The notes beneath the pieces are model-generated. The model was not told where the DNA came from and ran no database searches. It saw only the letters and a program-made list of their open reading frames with translations. A program made the position numbers and the translations under genes. A DNA stretch of 64,000 bases from Alitta virens (taxonomy: Eukaryota > Annelida > Polychaeta > Phyllodocida > Nereididae): contig OW028573.1 of assembly GCA_932294295.1 (NCBI GenBank), positions 4,878,001-4,942,000 on the forward strand, written 5' to 3'. Shown one piece after another: positions 31,601 through 42,394 of the stretch (position 1 is its first letter; every line of letters begins with the position of its first letter).

Positions 31601-32365
31601 TCGTTCCAAATATTCAACAAATTTTGGTACAATTCCAGTCTGGATGACTTCGTCTATGGGGGGATTTGGCTCTGTAACAAATGCACAGTGACATATGTGA
31701 AATGGGATTTTGTACAATAAATCCTGACCGAAATGCAAGTTTACATTATCTACATATAAAATAATATACCTTAATACAATGCTTAAGATGTTAATTGTTC
31801 ACAGAAGTCACACTAGTCGTTCAACGCAACTTACCTCTTGATAAAAGTTTTCTGAATTTCTGGGTTGCTTTCAACTGATCTTCTACATTTTGGCTATGCA
31901 GTGCGGCAACCATTTCTTTGGTTATTCCACTCTGCAAACAAAAATTCACTGGCATCAGTACCAAACAAATTACAAAGTAATGGCGCAAGTAATTATTGCT
32001 CAAAGCGAACTTTCTTTGGCTAACGATAAATGAGCACGGTCAATAAACTCACTCCAAGTGATGATGATGACACTAGAGATTCTTGAACGGGTGAGGCATC
32101 ATCCAAGTCAAGTGCTGTTGCATTCACATTCCTCCTTTTAAATAGCTGCAAAGAAAAAGAAATCATGTCATATGACTGGCTCTGCAACTGCCAAGAGATG
32201 TCAAACAGAGCACTACATTTGAAGACTTACCTGCTGTTCTCTCTTCTGTTTTCGTAACTGAATGCCTTCCTCCTCTCTCCTTCGACGCAACTCTTCTGAA
32301 TCCATTCCTTTATTTTTATATGACCGTAACCTATGGTTGGCCACAGGGCTGTTGGTTTCCGCCAT
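28632..32365 (-). CDS. KPNA1: Importin subunit alpha, KPNA1/5/6 class
   Basis: Nuclear-import adaptor that binds NLS cargo and importin beta. Twelve coding exons on the minus strand total 1602 nt (533 aa, close to the 536-538 aa of human KPNA1/6): 32231-32365, 32053-32145, 31835-31931, 31580-31671, 31280-31411, 31093-31181, 30813-30912, 30524-30687, 30133-30337, 29867-29994, 29587-29762, 28632-28822. The N-terminal importin-beta-binding domain is Arg-rich ([36 protein letters not shown]). It is followed by ten Armadillo repeats with the NLS-groove W/N pairs ([71 protein letters not shown]). The C-terminus ends APVEGFQF, like the KPNA1/5/6 clade (EGFQL). The symbol is assigned to the clade, not strictly to one paralogue. 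Confidence 0.93.
29133..29549. mobile_element. MITE with about 40-bp inverted repeats in the last KPNA intron
   Basis: The left end, GGCTCAACAC through TTCGAAATAAGG (29133-29171), is mirrored at 29509-29549 (CCTTATTTCGAA through GTTGAGCC). The interior repeats GGACAACC words and has no real gene; its short open frames on both strands are by-products. The element lies between the last two coding exons of importin alpha. Confidence 0.6.
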
Positions 32366-34481
32366 GGTGACTTTGTTTTAGGACTGAAGAAAACAGTATA
32401 GGATGAAGTGAACACTCTACATTGCTTTCAAATGCAATTCCCTTTTCAAAGTTCCCTCATCAAATTAAGTCACAGTCAAGGGGCCCATGCAAAGCCCAGA
32501 TGTCATTTGAAAGTTACCACCCCTGCATAAAACCTCAGCTCATTATGTAATAATAATTCATTAGGTATATTGTTAAAGATTAGTTCACAACTAGCCATGA
32601 CCAGATGACAAGTAACACCCGATAGGCATTAAGGTCTTTTAAAACACATTCATAGCATCAAGTGCCGTTCGGGCTGTTCCATTTAAAAAGTGTGGGGAGG
32701 TGGAATTGAACCGGAAGGTTTTTGAAAATACCCGGATCAGACATATTAGTTGCAATCACTGACAAGTCTTGTCAGTGAGGGGGGATCTAGCAACAATCGA
32801 CAGCGGGAGATGGGGTCAGTTGCCGATTTTTAGGGTAACTGAAAGATGCTGACTCAGCGGAGAACAAAAGGTGTCAAATACTGATTAATACTAAGCAACT
32901 TAGGGTGCCCAATTATTCACAACAAAATGGATGAAATCTTTGGGCTACGGACCACAATTTATGACCATATTTGGCGTCCAAGGAATATAAAATATATCAC
33001 TATTTTTACCAAGTTTTGAAGTTCTACTGCAATAACAATAATATTTGTGATGGATAGCGGGGCGGCAACCCCCTCCCAAGAAAAATAAACTTTGATCCTG
33101 CCTTGAAAAATGAAACCGCCGTCATATCTTTGTGACGTCATGCATTGAAATCAAGTATTTGACATCATAAGCCTGACGAGGCTCACAAAATATGTTCACA
33201 AATCTAAGTCCGCCATACTGCACTTCTTCCAATATTTGTATATCATCGATACATCACCGTATCCATCTTGCTATTTATTTTTCTCACAGTTGTTCATTAT
33301 ATATATATAAAGTAGCTTAAAAAGAATCACCAAAATTTTTCAAAATGGAAATACCCAATTGAAATTATAGATAGAAACCCCCCCATATATGGAGAAATTT
33401 TATCAGGTACACCTAATAATTAATTTTTGAAATTTGAGTACCTGATATTTTATGTTATAAATGGTAAAAATTAATATGCATGCCAATTTAATTCAGGGGT
33501 ACAAAATATCGGTATCTGAAGGTCCCTCAAGAGCACTGAAAGTTTTCACATATATTGCATGTTCGGGGGGGGGGGGGGGGGGAGTAATTACAGAGAAATA
33601 GTGTGTGGGAGGGGGTTAAAAATATTTTAAGAAGCTGGGGGGGGGGGGGGGGTCATGAATCCTGAAAAAGCAGGGATAGGGGGCGTTGAAAAAGGTACGA
33701 GGGCAAAAGCGGGGGGTGGGGGGAGGTCCTTCAAAAACAAAAGCGAGAAGGGGGGGGGGGGGGTCTGCAAATTTTTCCTGTCCCAACCCCCCTCCCCACA
33801 CTTTTACATGGAACAGCCCTTAGCTAACCATACTGTCTGTAACACTAACAATACCCCGATCAGACAAATTAGTTGCAATCACTGACAAGTCTCGTCGGAC
33901 TGAATGTTTAAACCACTGGGGAAACTGCGCCACAATTTCAAGGCCTCCAATTTTGGATCAGACCCCACTATCAAAATGCAGACAGCCACAGTGACTGACA
34001 CAGAGTCAGCATGACTTGTCAAGCGACTCGATCATTCAGTTAAACACGACGGGAATACCCGTCTTACTGTCTACGATGATCCCTAAGGATCCAATACAAA
34101 ATATTGCTTTTCCACGGACCTTTCAGTAGCCTGTATTGTACGTAATCGCAGCCTCAATTAAGCATGTGAAAAAACAACGTGCCGAACCTTTTCCTCTTCA
34201 GCCACAACCATGCATGGCGCATGCGCGAACAAGGGTTATTAAAAATGACAGATGCTCAAACTTGCAAAGTGACAAAATAAAATACTAAATACTTTATTTG
34301 AGTCCATATGGATGTAATATGCGACTCAGATTAACGTTTTATGTCTCTTTCATGAGCTCATTTGCAGTCGGAAACGACAGCTTTGGTAATATATTATTAA
34401 TTGTCGTTCCTGTATAAAACACAAGAGGGCGTAATTATTGAAACTTTCGTTCCCACAATATTTCTTGAGACAGACAAGACG
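32366..34481. promoter_or_regulatory. Divergent intergenic region between importin alpha and MIX23
   Basis: A 2.1 kb head-to-head spacer should hold both 5'UTRs and promoters. Its centre is occupied by a G-rich element with terminal inverted repeats (32671-33819). The MIX23-proximal 400 bases are free of the repeat. The exact start sites are not visible. Confidence 0.5.
32671..33819. mobile_element. G-rich non-autonomous element with about 30-bp inverted repeats
   Basis: GGGCTGTTCCATTTAAAAA-GTGTGGGGAGG at the left (32671-32700) is mirrored at 33788-33819. The interior (33560-33770) has several runs of 10-18 G and GGGGTCT words. A 36-bp segment inside the left end (32733-32768, CCGATCAGACA...CTGACAAGTC) recurs just outside the right end (33856-33891), suggesting local duplication or nested insertion. 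Confidence 0.55.
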
Positions 34482-36357
34482 ATGGCAGAGGCACGTGAGA
34501 GTGCTGACTTACGTTGTGATGACTTTAGTTTCTTTCAAGTACGTAAGGCCATGGCCATGATTAGAGCCAACTGAGTAGTTGTAACCGTGCTATATCCTCT
34601 GAGCTCTTACTCAGCTGCTTACTCCAACTGCAGACTGAAATGCCAGTGAGTGACCTGGCACAGCCCCATGCTTTGCCAACTAATATAGTCTTGCTGTGAC
34701 GTGACCTTGGTAAACACCCTCTGCCCATACTCTTAATTATGCTGACATCCGATATATACGATATAACCACTGGTAACACTAAGAGGATGCCTATTGCTGT
34801 GGAAGTTTTTTTGTTGGCCACTAACATTAATTGCATTTAATGACCATAGAACTTAGAAGCTCATAGAACTTAAATTCATTACAGCTGTTTTACTATTACC
34901 CTTCAGTGCTCACTATCATCCCCCCAGAAATTCCTAGATCTGCCCGGGCCCTGGTATATAATTTTGGTATTATACCGTATCCAAAACATATGCAACAATA
35001 TTTATCAAAGATCGTAAACCTGAGGTTGAAGTTAGTTTGTTTATTCATAAAAACCTGTATAGGAAAAATATATTGTATTAATGGACCTCTTGTGCATCGT
35101 GGTTCAGTGTGATTTAAAGAAGAATAAATGATCATATGAATGACGGAAGAGAAATCTGCATTTTTAGATCACATTTAGCCTTCATGACACGACACGGTTA
35201 GTTAGTCAATTACTGCACTCATTAATTCGAATATAGTGGCAGACAAAGTAGTTGCCAAATCTGATTTAATATCGCTCTTGGGACAGCTAGGAACCCATCA
35301 GAATACATCATGATTAAAAAATAAGATATATGGTGCTGAATTTCTTGTTCTCATGTTTAATCTGGATGAATGATTAGCAGATGTGCAGTGCACTATGGGT
35401 CTCTAACACACATCAGCCTGTTTAACTGGGTATGCATTGCTTTCATTTATGATTCAGTAATAAATTCTCCTTTCCAGGATGTATTGAAGAAAATGAGAAT
35501 GATTGATGATGGCATTGTCCATACCCTGAACACAACCATTCCTACCTATTCCTTTGCCAAGCAAGTTGATGCCACAAACCAGTGCAGATCATTTTATGAG
35601 CAGGTAGGCTGTTGTTGGAAAACATTTTGATAGATTACATTTAGCCTTCATGACTGCTAATCAATACAAGTTTTTCCTCCGAAGGAATGCCATGAAAGTT
35701 AATTTTCCTCTTGAATTTCAGTTGCTGCAAGCTCGTTCTTACCGAGAAACTGCCATCAAAAGATGTGTTGAAGATGCATCTGCTGTTGTAGATCAGTACA
35801 GACAGGAGAGACATGCAAATCCTGATAGTATAGATGTGTTACTTAAACTTCGCAAAGAACAAACTAGGGTGAGTAACCGTCAGGTGTCTCTTACCAAATG
35901 GTTGATTGGGAGAATTAGTGGGAGACCTTGATTACCTTGTACTCGGTGCCACCAATTGTAGTTATGATTAAATAAGATAGTTTTCTGTTACTTTTTTCAT
36001 AATGATTTTCGACTACTTCTTATCTTGCATGGGCGTGCCTTTCTAAGTAGCTCCAAGTGTACCAATTTACTACCAATACTTTACATCTATGGAGGGTATA
36101 CAATTTTAAGTGTGCACAATCATAGTAATCCAATTTCTTTATTTCTTTCAGTTCCGACTTATGCAGTCAGAGCTTAATGTTGAAGAAGTTATCAAGGGAC
36201 GCTCTGAAAAGGTGAGCTTACATGAATTAAATAAATAAAAATAGATTTAATGTTGGTAAAATTAAGTCCATGAGGCAAATCAAATAAACATGGCTTTTAC
36301 ATTTTTCAGATTTTCCATGAAAGGTGCCGAATTCATTATGTTCCACCAGAGTCATAG
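34482..36357 (+). CDS. MIX23: MIX23 (CCDC58), mitochondrial intermembrane-space protein
   Basis: Five exons (34482-34538, 35478-35603, 35722-35868, 36152-36211, 36310-36357), all joining in phase 0, encode 145 aa, like human CCDC58/MIX23 (144 aa). Motifs: LRCDDFSFF at the N-terminus, [17 protein letters not shown], a C-x20-C pair (NQCRSFYEQ ... AIKRC), the conserved [11 protein letters not shown] block and the C-terminal [11 protein letters not shown]. All four conserved cysteines are kept, consistent with oxidative import through the Mia40 pathway. Yeast Mix23 promotes intermembrane-space import. An AATAAA poly(A) signal at 36582-36587 fits a 3'UTR of about 0.25 kb. It converges on the FAM162-like gene. 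Confidence 0.95.
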
Positions 36358-36967
36358 TACAAGGGAACACTAGTCAGAGGGCAGCAAACTTTTGTTAGAA
36401 ATAGATATTGTGAAGTGAGTGCTTGATGCCCTAAGACATTTTCATATCTGTGAGTATGCTCTTTCATCTGAGTGTATGGAAGTCCATTTTAGAGTTATCA
36501 AGACCAAGACCAATTGTATTCATGTATCAATGGTCGCATTCTCATATTCTTCATCATATCATTTCATTGTTATGTAGGAAAAATAAATTTTTTTTTCATA
36601 AAACACGCTTGTATCTGCTTTATTTACTTGACATTATAAATAGTTCACATGATTTATACTGCCTCTTCTGAAGAGTATAAAAACATTTCATATGATGGCG
36701 CCAAGGCACCATAATTATAGCAGACCTAGACAGAGTATCATAATATAGTACAGCTATATATTTTCATAATGATGTCTTCGCTAGTTTCGAAATCATTTTC
36801 CCGTGAGTCGGCTTGCTGCATTGTGCAGAAAAATGTAATGCTTCATTGAGCAAATGTTTATTGCTGGAGCTGCATTTAAGTGGCAAGAGCTGAGCTAATG
36901 CCAACAGTACTATAAATCTTATTAGAGGGGTCTGCTAATTCATTCGAAGAACTAACGTCTCAAATGT

Positions 36968-37921
36968 TCAGGAGTTTCCAGCAGCTTTTTCTTGAACAAC
37001 TTTCCGTTCAGCTTCCTCTTTTAGTCCTTGCTTGCGCATGGAAGTCTCCCACTCCAAACCTCTTTTTGTCAAAGAGTCTCCTGAGTCTCTCATACGTTTG
37101 CCTGTGAAGACCATGAATATACACGCACCAACTGTGGCCACAATCATGTATATGTTGATTCGAATTCTCATGTAGTCTCTGGCTTTCTTCATTTTCTCAG
37201 GCCTGAAACACAATCAAAAAAAAATTTCAGTTTCACACACACAATTAGCTATCGCTTAATTAGCAATAATCCAAATAATATGCAAATGACCATGTGATAC
37301 TTACGAGACATGTTCAGGAATTTCTTCTGCAGTCTTGTACATCTTTGCCTTTAACAAGACACTTTTGTCGAAATCTGTAACTCTAATTGTATCCTTTGGC
37401 TGAGTAGCTTGCTCTAAAAAAAGATGAACAAATCGTTACTAAGGCTTTAGTAATACATGTAATGTCATTGAACTTGTTGAAGTGATTTTAAGTCATCTCA
37501 TTACCTCGCATCTGTGTTTTATTCACAACATCAATGACACTGACAGAATGCATTCAAGTAGATCTGTGTAGACCCAAGGTTGTTGTTTTTTTACCTTTTT
37601 TTCCCTATCTGCCCATCAACAGATCAAGAACTGTACATAATTACTTTGCCAATGTTAAGAAAAACTGTCAGAATTGTTGGCGGGATCAAACAGCCAATTT
37701 TAGAAAAGCTTGGGCTAAAGTCGTGAAGAACGTGACAACTGTACCACTGGCATTGACCATAATGCTTTCTGCCACCAGCACATCAGCTTACTGAATACTC
37801 GCAAAGCACACCTACCGCACAAAAACCTGCGACTTCTAATTGAGTCCCTTGCCAAACTCCGGCCCTGGGTATTTAGGATTCTAGCTGTCAATTGTGCTGA
37901 TCTTAACATAGTCGGAAACAT
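36968..37921 (-). CDS. FAM162: FAM162-like (UPF0389) mitochondrial membrane protein
   Basis: Three exons (37816-37921, 37305-37413, 36968-37202) join in frame to about 149 aa, close to the 154 aa of human FAM162A. The N-terminus is an Arg/Ser/Leu-rich presequence-like stretch without acidic residues up to RSLARD (MFPTMLRSAQLTARIL). The middle exon encodes VTDFDKSVLLKAKM and AEEIPEHV. The last exon carries the family signature KARDYMRIRINIYM, one transmembrane helix (IVATVGACIFMVF) and a charged tail. FAM162A is a hypoxia-responsive mitochondrial protein in mammals; function here is by homology. A minus-strand AATAAA lies at 36857-36862. A further potential small exon at 37503-37535 was rejected because it breaks the frame. 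Confidence 0.88.
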
Positions 37922-38232
37922 TTTTGTCGAGATGTGTTTGTTATGACCTATCTTCTTGCTGGTGCAGACGAAAGTGGCCTCGACTACTCCGGAAAATGTT
38001 GTCATTTATTAACTAATACTTGATTCTAAGTAATTTAGATTTATTGGGGAAAAATATTCATAATGGTTTAATGAAGTAGAATCCGTTTTATGTGGCTTCT
38101 TTGAGTGAATTGGAAAAAAAACCACATTGCCTCGAAAAACTATTTTTGAGACTACAAAATAATTCAATGGGGGGCAGCACATTCTAGTAAGATGGTTGCG
38201 CCATCTATACTATTTTTTATTAAGCAGTGATC
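37922..38232. promoter_or_regulatory. Shared divergent promoter of FAM162-like and BABAM1
   Basis: Only 311 bases separate the start codons of two head-to-head genes, so both promoters and 5'UTRs must overlap here. No TATA box is obvious, as is usual for housekeeping bidirectional promoters. No splice acceptor directly precedes either ATG. Confidence 0.6.
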
Positions 38233-41200
38233 ATGGCGGACGATGAGACTTACCGCGATGTTTCCGAAAACAAAAACCCTTTGTACGCTTTCTCTCAAAC
38301 TCAGGCAGAAGATATAGTAACTCTTGATCAAAGTCCTGGGGTCAACCGACGTTTTAGACCAACGGAAGTGGCTGCAGAGCCCAAAACAACTGAAGCTACT
38401 GTCACGAAAGGTCCAATTCTCAGAAAGCCCGGGGGCCCGGATTCCGGATCGAGCTCCGGCAGTTTGTCTCCCGTCGGCACGATGTCCAGCAGCAATGCGA
38501 TGAGGGCTCGGCTCGACAGTGGCAGAGGAGACCATGCGGAATTCAAGTGCCCTAGAGTTAACTGCAAAGAGAAACTTGTAAGGGCATTCGTGCGGAGAAC
38601 AGCACCCATATTTTAAGATATCTTTGTCATTTTTCCAATTTCTATTTTTCTAATGAAATATATGATGTAATTCTAAAACTTTCTGTCTTCCCAAAATTTA
38701 TGTGTCATGTGTAATTAATAGGACCCATATTTAATATGGAAATGATTTTCCTTCCAAATAATTTTTTATGATGGATTTAATCAGAACTCCTTAAATTATC
38801 TGGGGGCATACATTCAACAGTCTGGCTTCTAGGGGTGCATTTGTTTGGATAGACCAGTATGACACGGTTTGCCCCGGTTCAATTTGTTTTACTCGGTTCA
38901 TGTGCGCACGCAATAGACCAGACTGCACTTACTTGACCCGCCGGAATTGGCCGGACCATGCGTTGCGACATGGCGTCAAATGTGCAAACTTGGTCTTGTG
39001 AACAAATTTATTGGTTAATTTTTGGCTGAAATTGTGTGAATCTATTTGTAGAAAAAAGGTTGATGTGACCACTCTAGTGCTCATGAAGTACCAACATAAA
39101 ACTTTTTCATTAGTAACTAATATAACCATAGATAGAGAAGGTGTTGATTTTACAAGATCTTTACAGCATTTGTTGGGTTAATAATATCACACCAGAGGAA
39201 ACAAATGCACCACACCGACCTTTGTACACCTATCACGTGACTGGCGTGCTCCAGTCTACGCCAGTTCGCCGAATCAATTGCACCCAGATTTAGTTTATGA
39301 AATTGTTTGGCTGATCAGATACTCACTTGCTGTAACAGCAGTAAAATCCCCCCCCCCCTCTTGCCTAAGCACTATCCAGTGCCCCTGCAATTGTAAACAT
39401 TTGATATATATATATATTATATATATTACTCTGGTGTTGTTACAGGTCATCTGCTTGGACCTTTCAAAAGAAATGGACAATTTAAATTTCAAGTCTAGAT
39501 CAGGGTAAGTCCCCACATTAAGTAAAAATAATCACGATGTGTGTGTACATCGTCCTAAATTGATTTTTTAAACTTCATTTATTTCACGTGGATGACATTG
39601 CACCATGTAATCAGGTCCATTCAAAGTTCTCCACTTGTTAGTAATGTTAGTTATAGCAACACCATTAAGCAGACCATGATCTGCTATATTTATATATATT
39701 ACATTATAAAATATAGATATTTTTGTAGTTATAATTTTGTGAAAATGGTAGTTGCATATTTAAAAATGGTATAAGCTTGTTTTTATAGTCCTAAATCGAA
39801 TGTTGAGTTTGGTGTTTGTGTTGCAGGGACAAGTTTCCATCTTTGAAACTGGCAAAACGGGCCCTTGGTATCTATCTGCAGAGCAAGCACAGAATAAATA
39901 AAAATCATGAGTTCGCCCTTCTCTTTCTTCGCCAACAAGCATATTGGGTGTGTGACTTCACCAGTGACCCACAGAAAATTATGACAGTCATGGAAGAGCT
40001 TGAAACAAATGCAACTGATTCATTTGATCTGACTGCTTTCTTTGAAGAACTGTAAGTGTATGACGGCAACATCACTTATGTCTGTATCTTCATCTCTGTG
40101 TGTTACATTTAATCTTTTCTAAGGCTGAAATGATTATACTCTGTTAAATGGTATGGTCTGCTTAATGGTGTTGCTTGGTTAAAATTTCTGTAACTGATAC
40201 TCAACTTGCTTTTAATAGCCCTAGATAAATGTCATCACTGGCATACCCCACCCCTGAGTTCAAAGGCACTGGCAACCCCACTTGCATTTATAAATTCAAA
40301 AAGAGTCATTGTTTTGAAATTAGCTTGTTTTCTCTATCTAGGTACACATTGTAACAAGTGAATAGGGCTTACAGTAGAACCTTGTCTTTTAAGACTGTTT
40401 TTAGTACAAAAATCGCATGTATTGTGAGATCATTAACAAGTAGCCGGGTCAAAAATTCAGCTGCCAGCCTCAATGCTACACCTGTGATGTGCATGGTAAC
40501 CAGATACAGTTTGAGTAAGGAATGCCTGGTAACCAGTTGGAAAAATGTACAACTGTTATTTGTAACTTGTAAGCAGTTTAATACACCTTTAATAGTTAAT
40601 TGGACTTTCATAGTTGCCCCAATTATGTAGCAATTGTGACAAGTGGCTCATCTATTTAAAAATGTAATACATGTACTTTACTATTTTCAGGGGACAACAC
40701 ATTCATCTACCAAAAATCGACAATCCTAAAACTCTTCCACCACCTTTTATTGTTCGAGTAATATTTATTTACGGACGTTCCCATTGTGTGCCTGTTTTGC
40801 GTAACACAGAGGTAAGATTATAGCTAAAAATTTAGTTGTCATACCCTTCAATTTTTTTACTAAATGTTTATTTTAAATACAGAAGTGCACAATTATCATA
40901 CTCGGTCCAGCAGACTATCAATTACCATTAATGAGATTGTAAAAATCACAAAGAAGTATTCGTTTTTACTAGACCTAAAATTTGGAATTTATATAAGCCT
41001 CTTGATGATCTGTTCAGATACAATAATATTTTTTCATTTAAAAAGAATATTTAAAACAAAGTATTATATCATGATGTGGCAACCTTGTAAGATTATATGT
41101 ACATATGTTAATAATATTTCATCTGTGTGTAGCTTTTATTTTCAATAATATGTTATTGTCCTTGCCCTTTGTATATTGTGCAATCTAGAGTTAATTGCAT

Positions 41201-41991
41201 TTAATGTAATTTTTATTGTACTTTAGTGTCTATCCGAGGCACTCCCAGTAATTGATCTGATTTTAATTATTTAATTAACATGTACTTTTTGTTAATGTTA
41301 TGTTTTGTTTAAGTACATGTAATAATTTGTAGTGCTTTGAGTCTAAATAAAAAAAAATTGATTTTGAATTTAAATGCAATTTTCTCACATTTTCAAGACC
41401 TGCTATGAGTTACTACTTAATTGTGCTTAACAATATTTGTTAATTTTTTTCAGGCCATGGATTTCCTGAATTCTTCTCCATACTTCTTCTTCGATGCATT
41501 TTATATTCATGAACCAGCTTCCGATGAGAACAAGTGTGAGGTAACTAAATTGTGTGTTATTACCATTACATGGAGTGGAAGCCGTGGAGGATATCCTTGC
41601 AATCGAATATTGTTAATTCGCCATGCTTTAATTTTTCATATAATTGCACTTTTTACCATCTCTGAGTAATGTCTTTTTGGGCTATTTTGATATGTTCACT
41701 ATGTAGGTTCTGTTAAATATACTTGTCAAGATTCCATTGTTTAATTTAGATACCAACATTTTTTTTCTTCAGGTGATATTTGAGCAGCTGTGTGAGTTGG
41801 ATAGAAGAGGACTATCTTATATTTTTGAAGTTGCACGTAATCCTACAAAACTCTATGACTTTATGGCACAATTGTTGCCACACCCTTTGCAAAGACCGCT
41901 CCAGAATGACGCCAAGTATACTTTGGAGGAAGAAAAACCATTCGAGCATCCACCTAATACTAACGTTCAAATACCAGTGGCTGCTCAGTGA
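38233..41991 (+). CDS. BABAM1: BRISC and BRCA1-A complex member 1 (MERIT40)
   Basis: Scaffold of the K63-deubiquitinating BRISC and BRCA1-A complexes. Six exons (38233-38577, 39446-39504, 39827-40051, 40691-40811, 41454-41540, 41773-41991) give 1056 nt, 351 aa (human 329 aa). The N-terminal 100 residues are Ser/Pro-rich and disordered. Then comes PRVNCKEKLVICLDLSKEM, the strand and pseudo-MIDAS start of the VWA-like domain. It is followed by KHRINKNHEFALLFL, WVCDFTSDP, PPPFIVRVIFIYGR, PYFFFDAFYIH and the C-terminal HPLQRPLQNDAKYTLEEE, which matches the BRE-binding tail of MERIT40. An ATTAAA poly(A) signal is at 42277-42282. Intron 4 contains a LINE remnant. Confidence 0.94.
40862..41360 (+). 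mobile_element. Truncated LINE 3' end in BABAM1 intron 4
   Basis: A frame starting near 40879 reads VHNYHTRSSR, a motif seen in the C-terminal tail of Jockey/CR1-type reverse transcriptases. It is followed by degenerate sequence and a 3' tail (GTGCTTTGAGTCTAAATAAA, about 41331-41351) ending in poly(A). It is strongly 5'-truncated and dead. Confidence 0.45.
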
Positions 41992-42394
41992 CACTTTTAT
42001 GAAAGAGACTTGCATAATTCCAGCACCCAAAGAACAGTGTTAAAAGGTAAATATTTACTTTACCACTACTGCCGATACCAAACTTTGTGGTGGAGTAAGC
42101 TACTTGCCTCGGAACTGCACCTTCTTAAACTTATGACGCAGAACTGCAACTGCATGGTGACTGCCATTTTATCATGACCACTATGAAGTCAACGTACTTC
42201 AACATTTGTATGTGTAAATATTTGTTCAAAGTTTATCTGGTGCTACAAAAACACTTTGTAGAAACTCAAACATGTTATTAAAACAAACATACTGTATTGA
42301 TGTGTTGAACATTTTTAATTACAAACTTATATTAACTTCAGTCACAGTACATTGTATACAAGTACTTTACTAGAAAATTCTAATTGTGTTTTAA
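41992..42394. terminator. Convergent 3' ends of BABAM1 and PM20D2
   Basis: The stop codons are 403 bases apart on opposite strands. The candidate poly(A) hexamers, ATTAAA at 42277-42282 (+) and ATTAAA on the minus strand at 42314-42319, lie only about 30 bases apart. The two transcripts therefore abut or overlap by a few tens of bases. Confidence 0.5.

Noticed and set aside
33616..33885. Pro-rich and Gly-rich open frames
   Set aside because: Artefacts of long G/C runs in the G-rich repeat element.
37503..37535. Potential small FAM162 exon with good splice sites
   Set aside because: Inclusion after exon 37816-37921 puts a stop codon in frame, whereas direct joining to 37305-37413 keeps the frame and family sequence.
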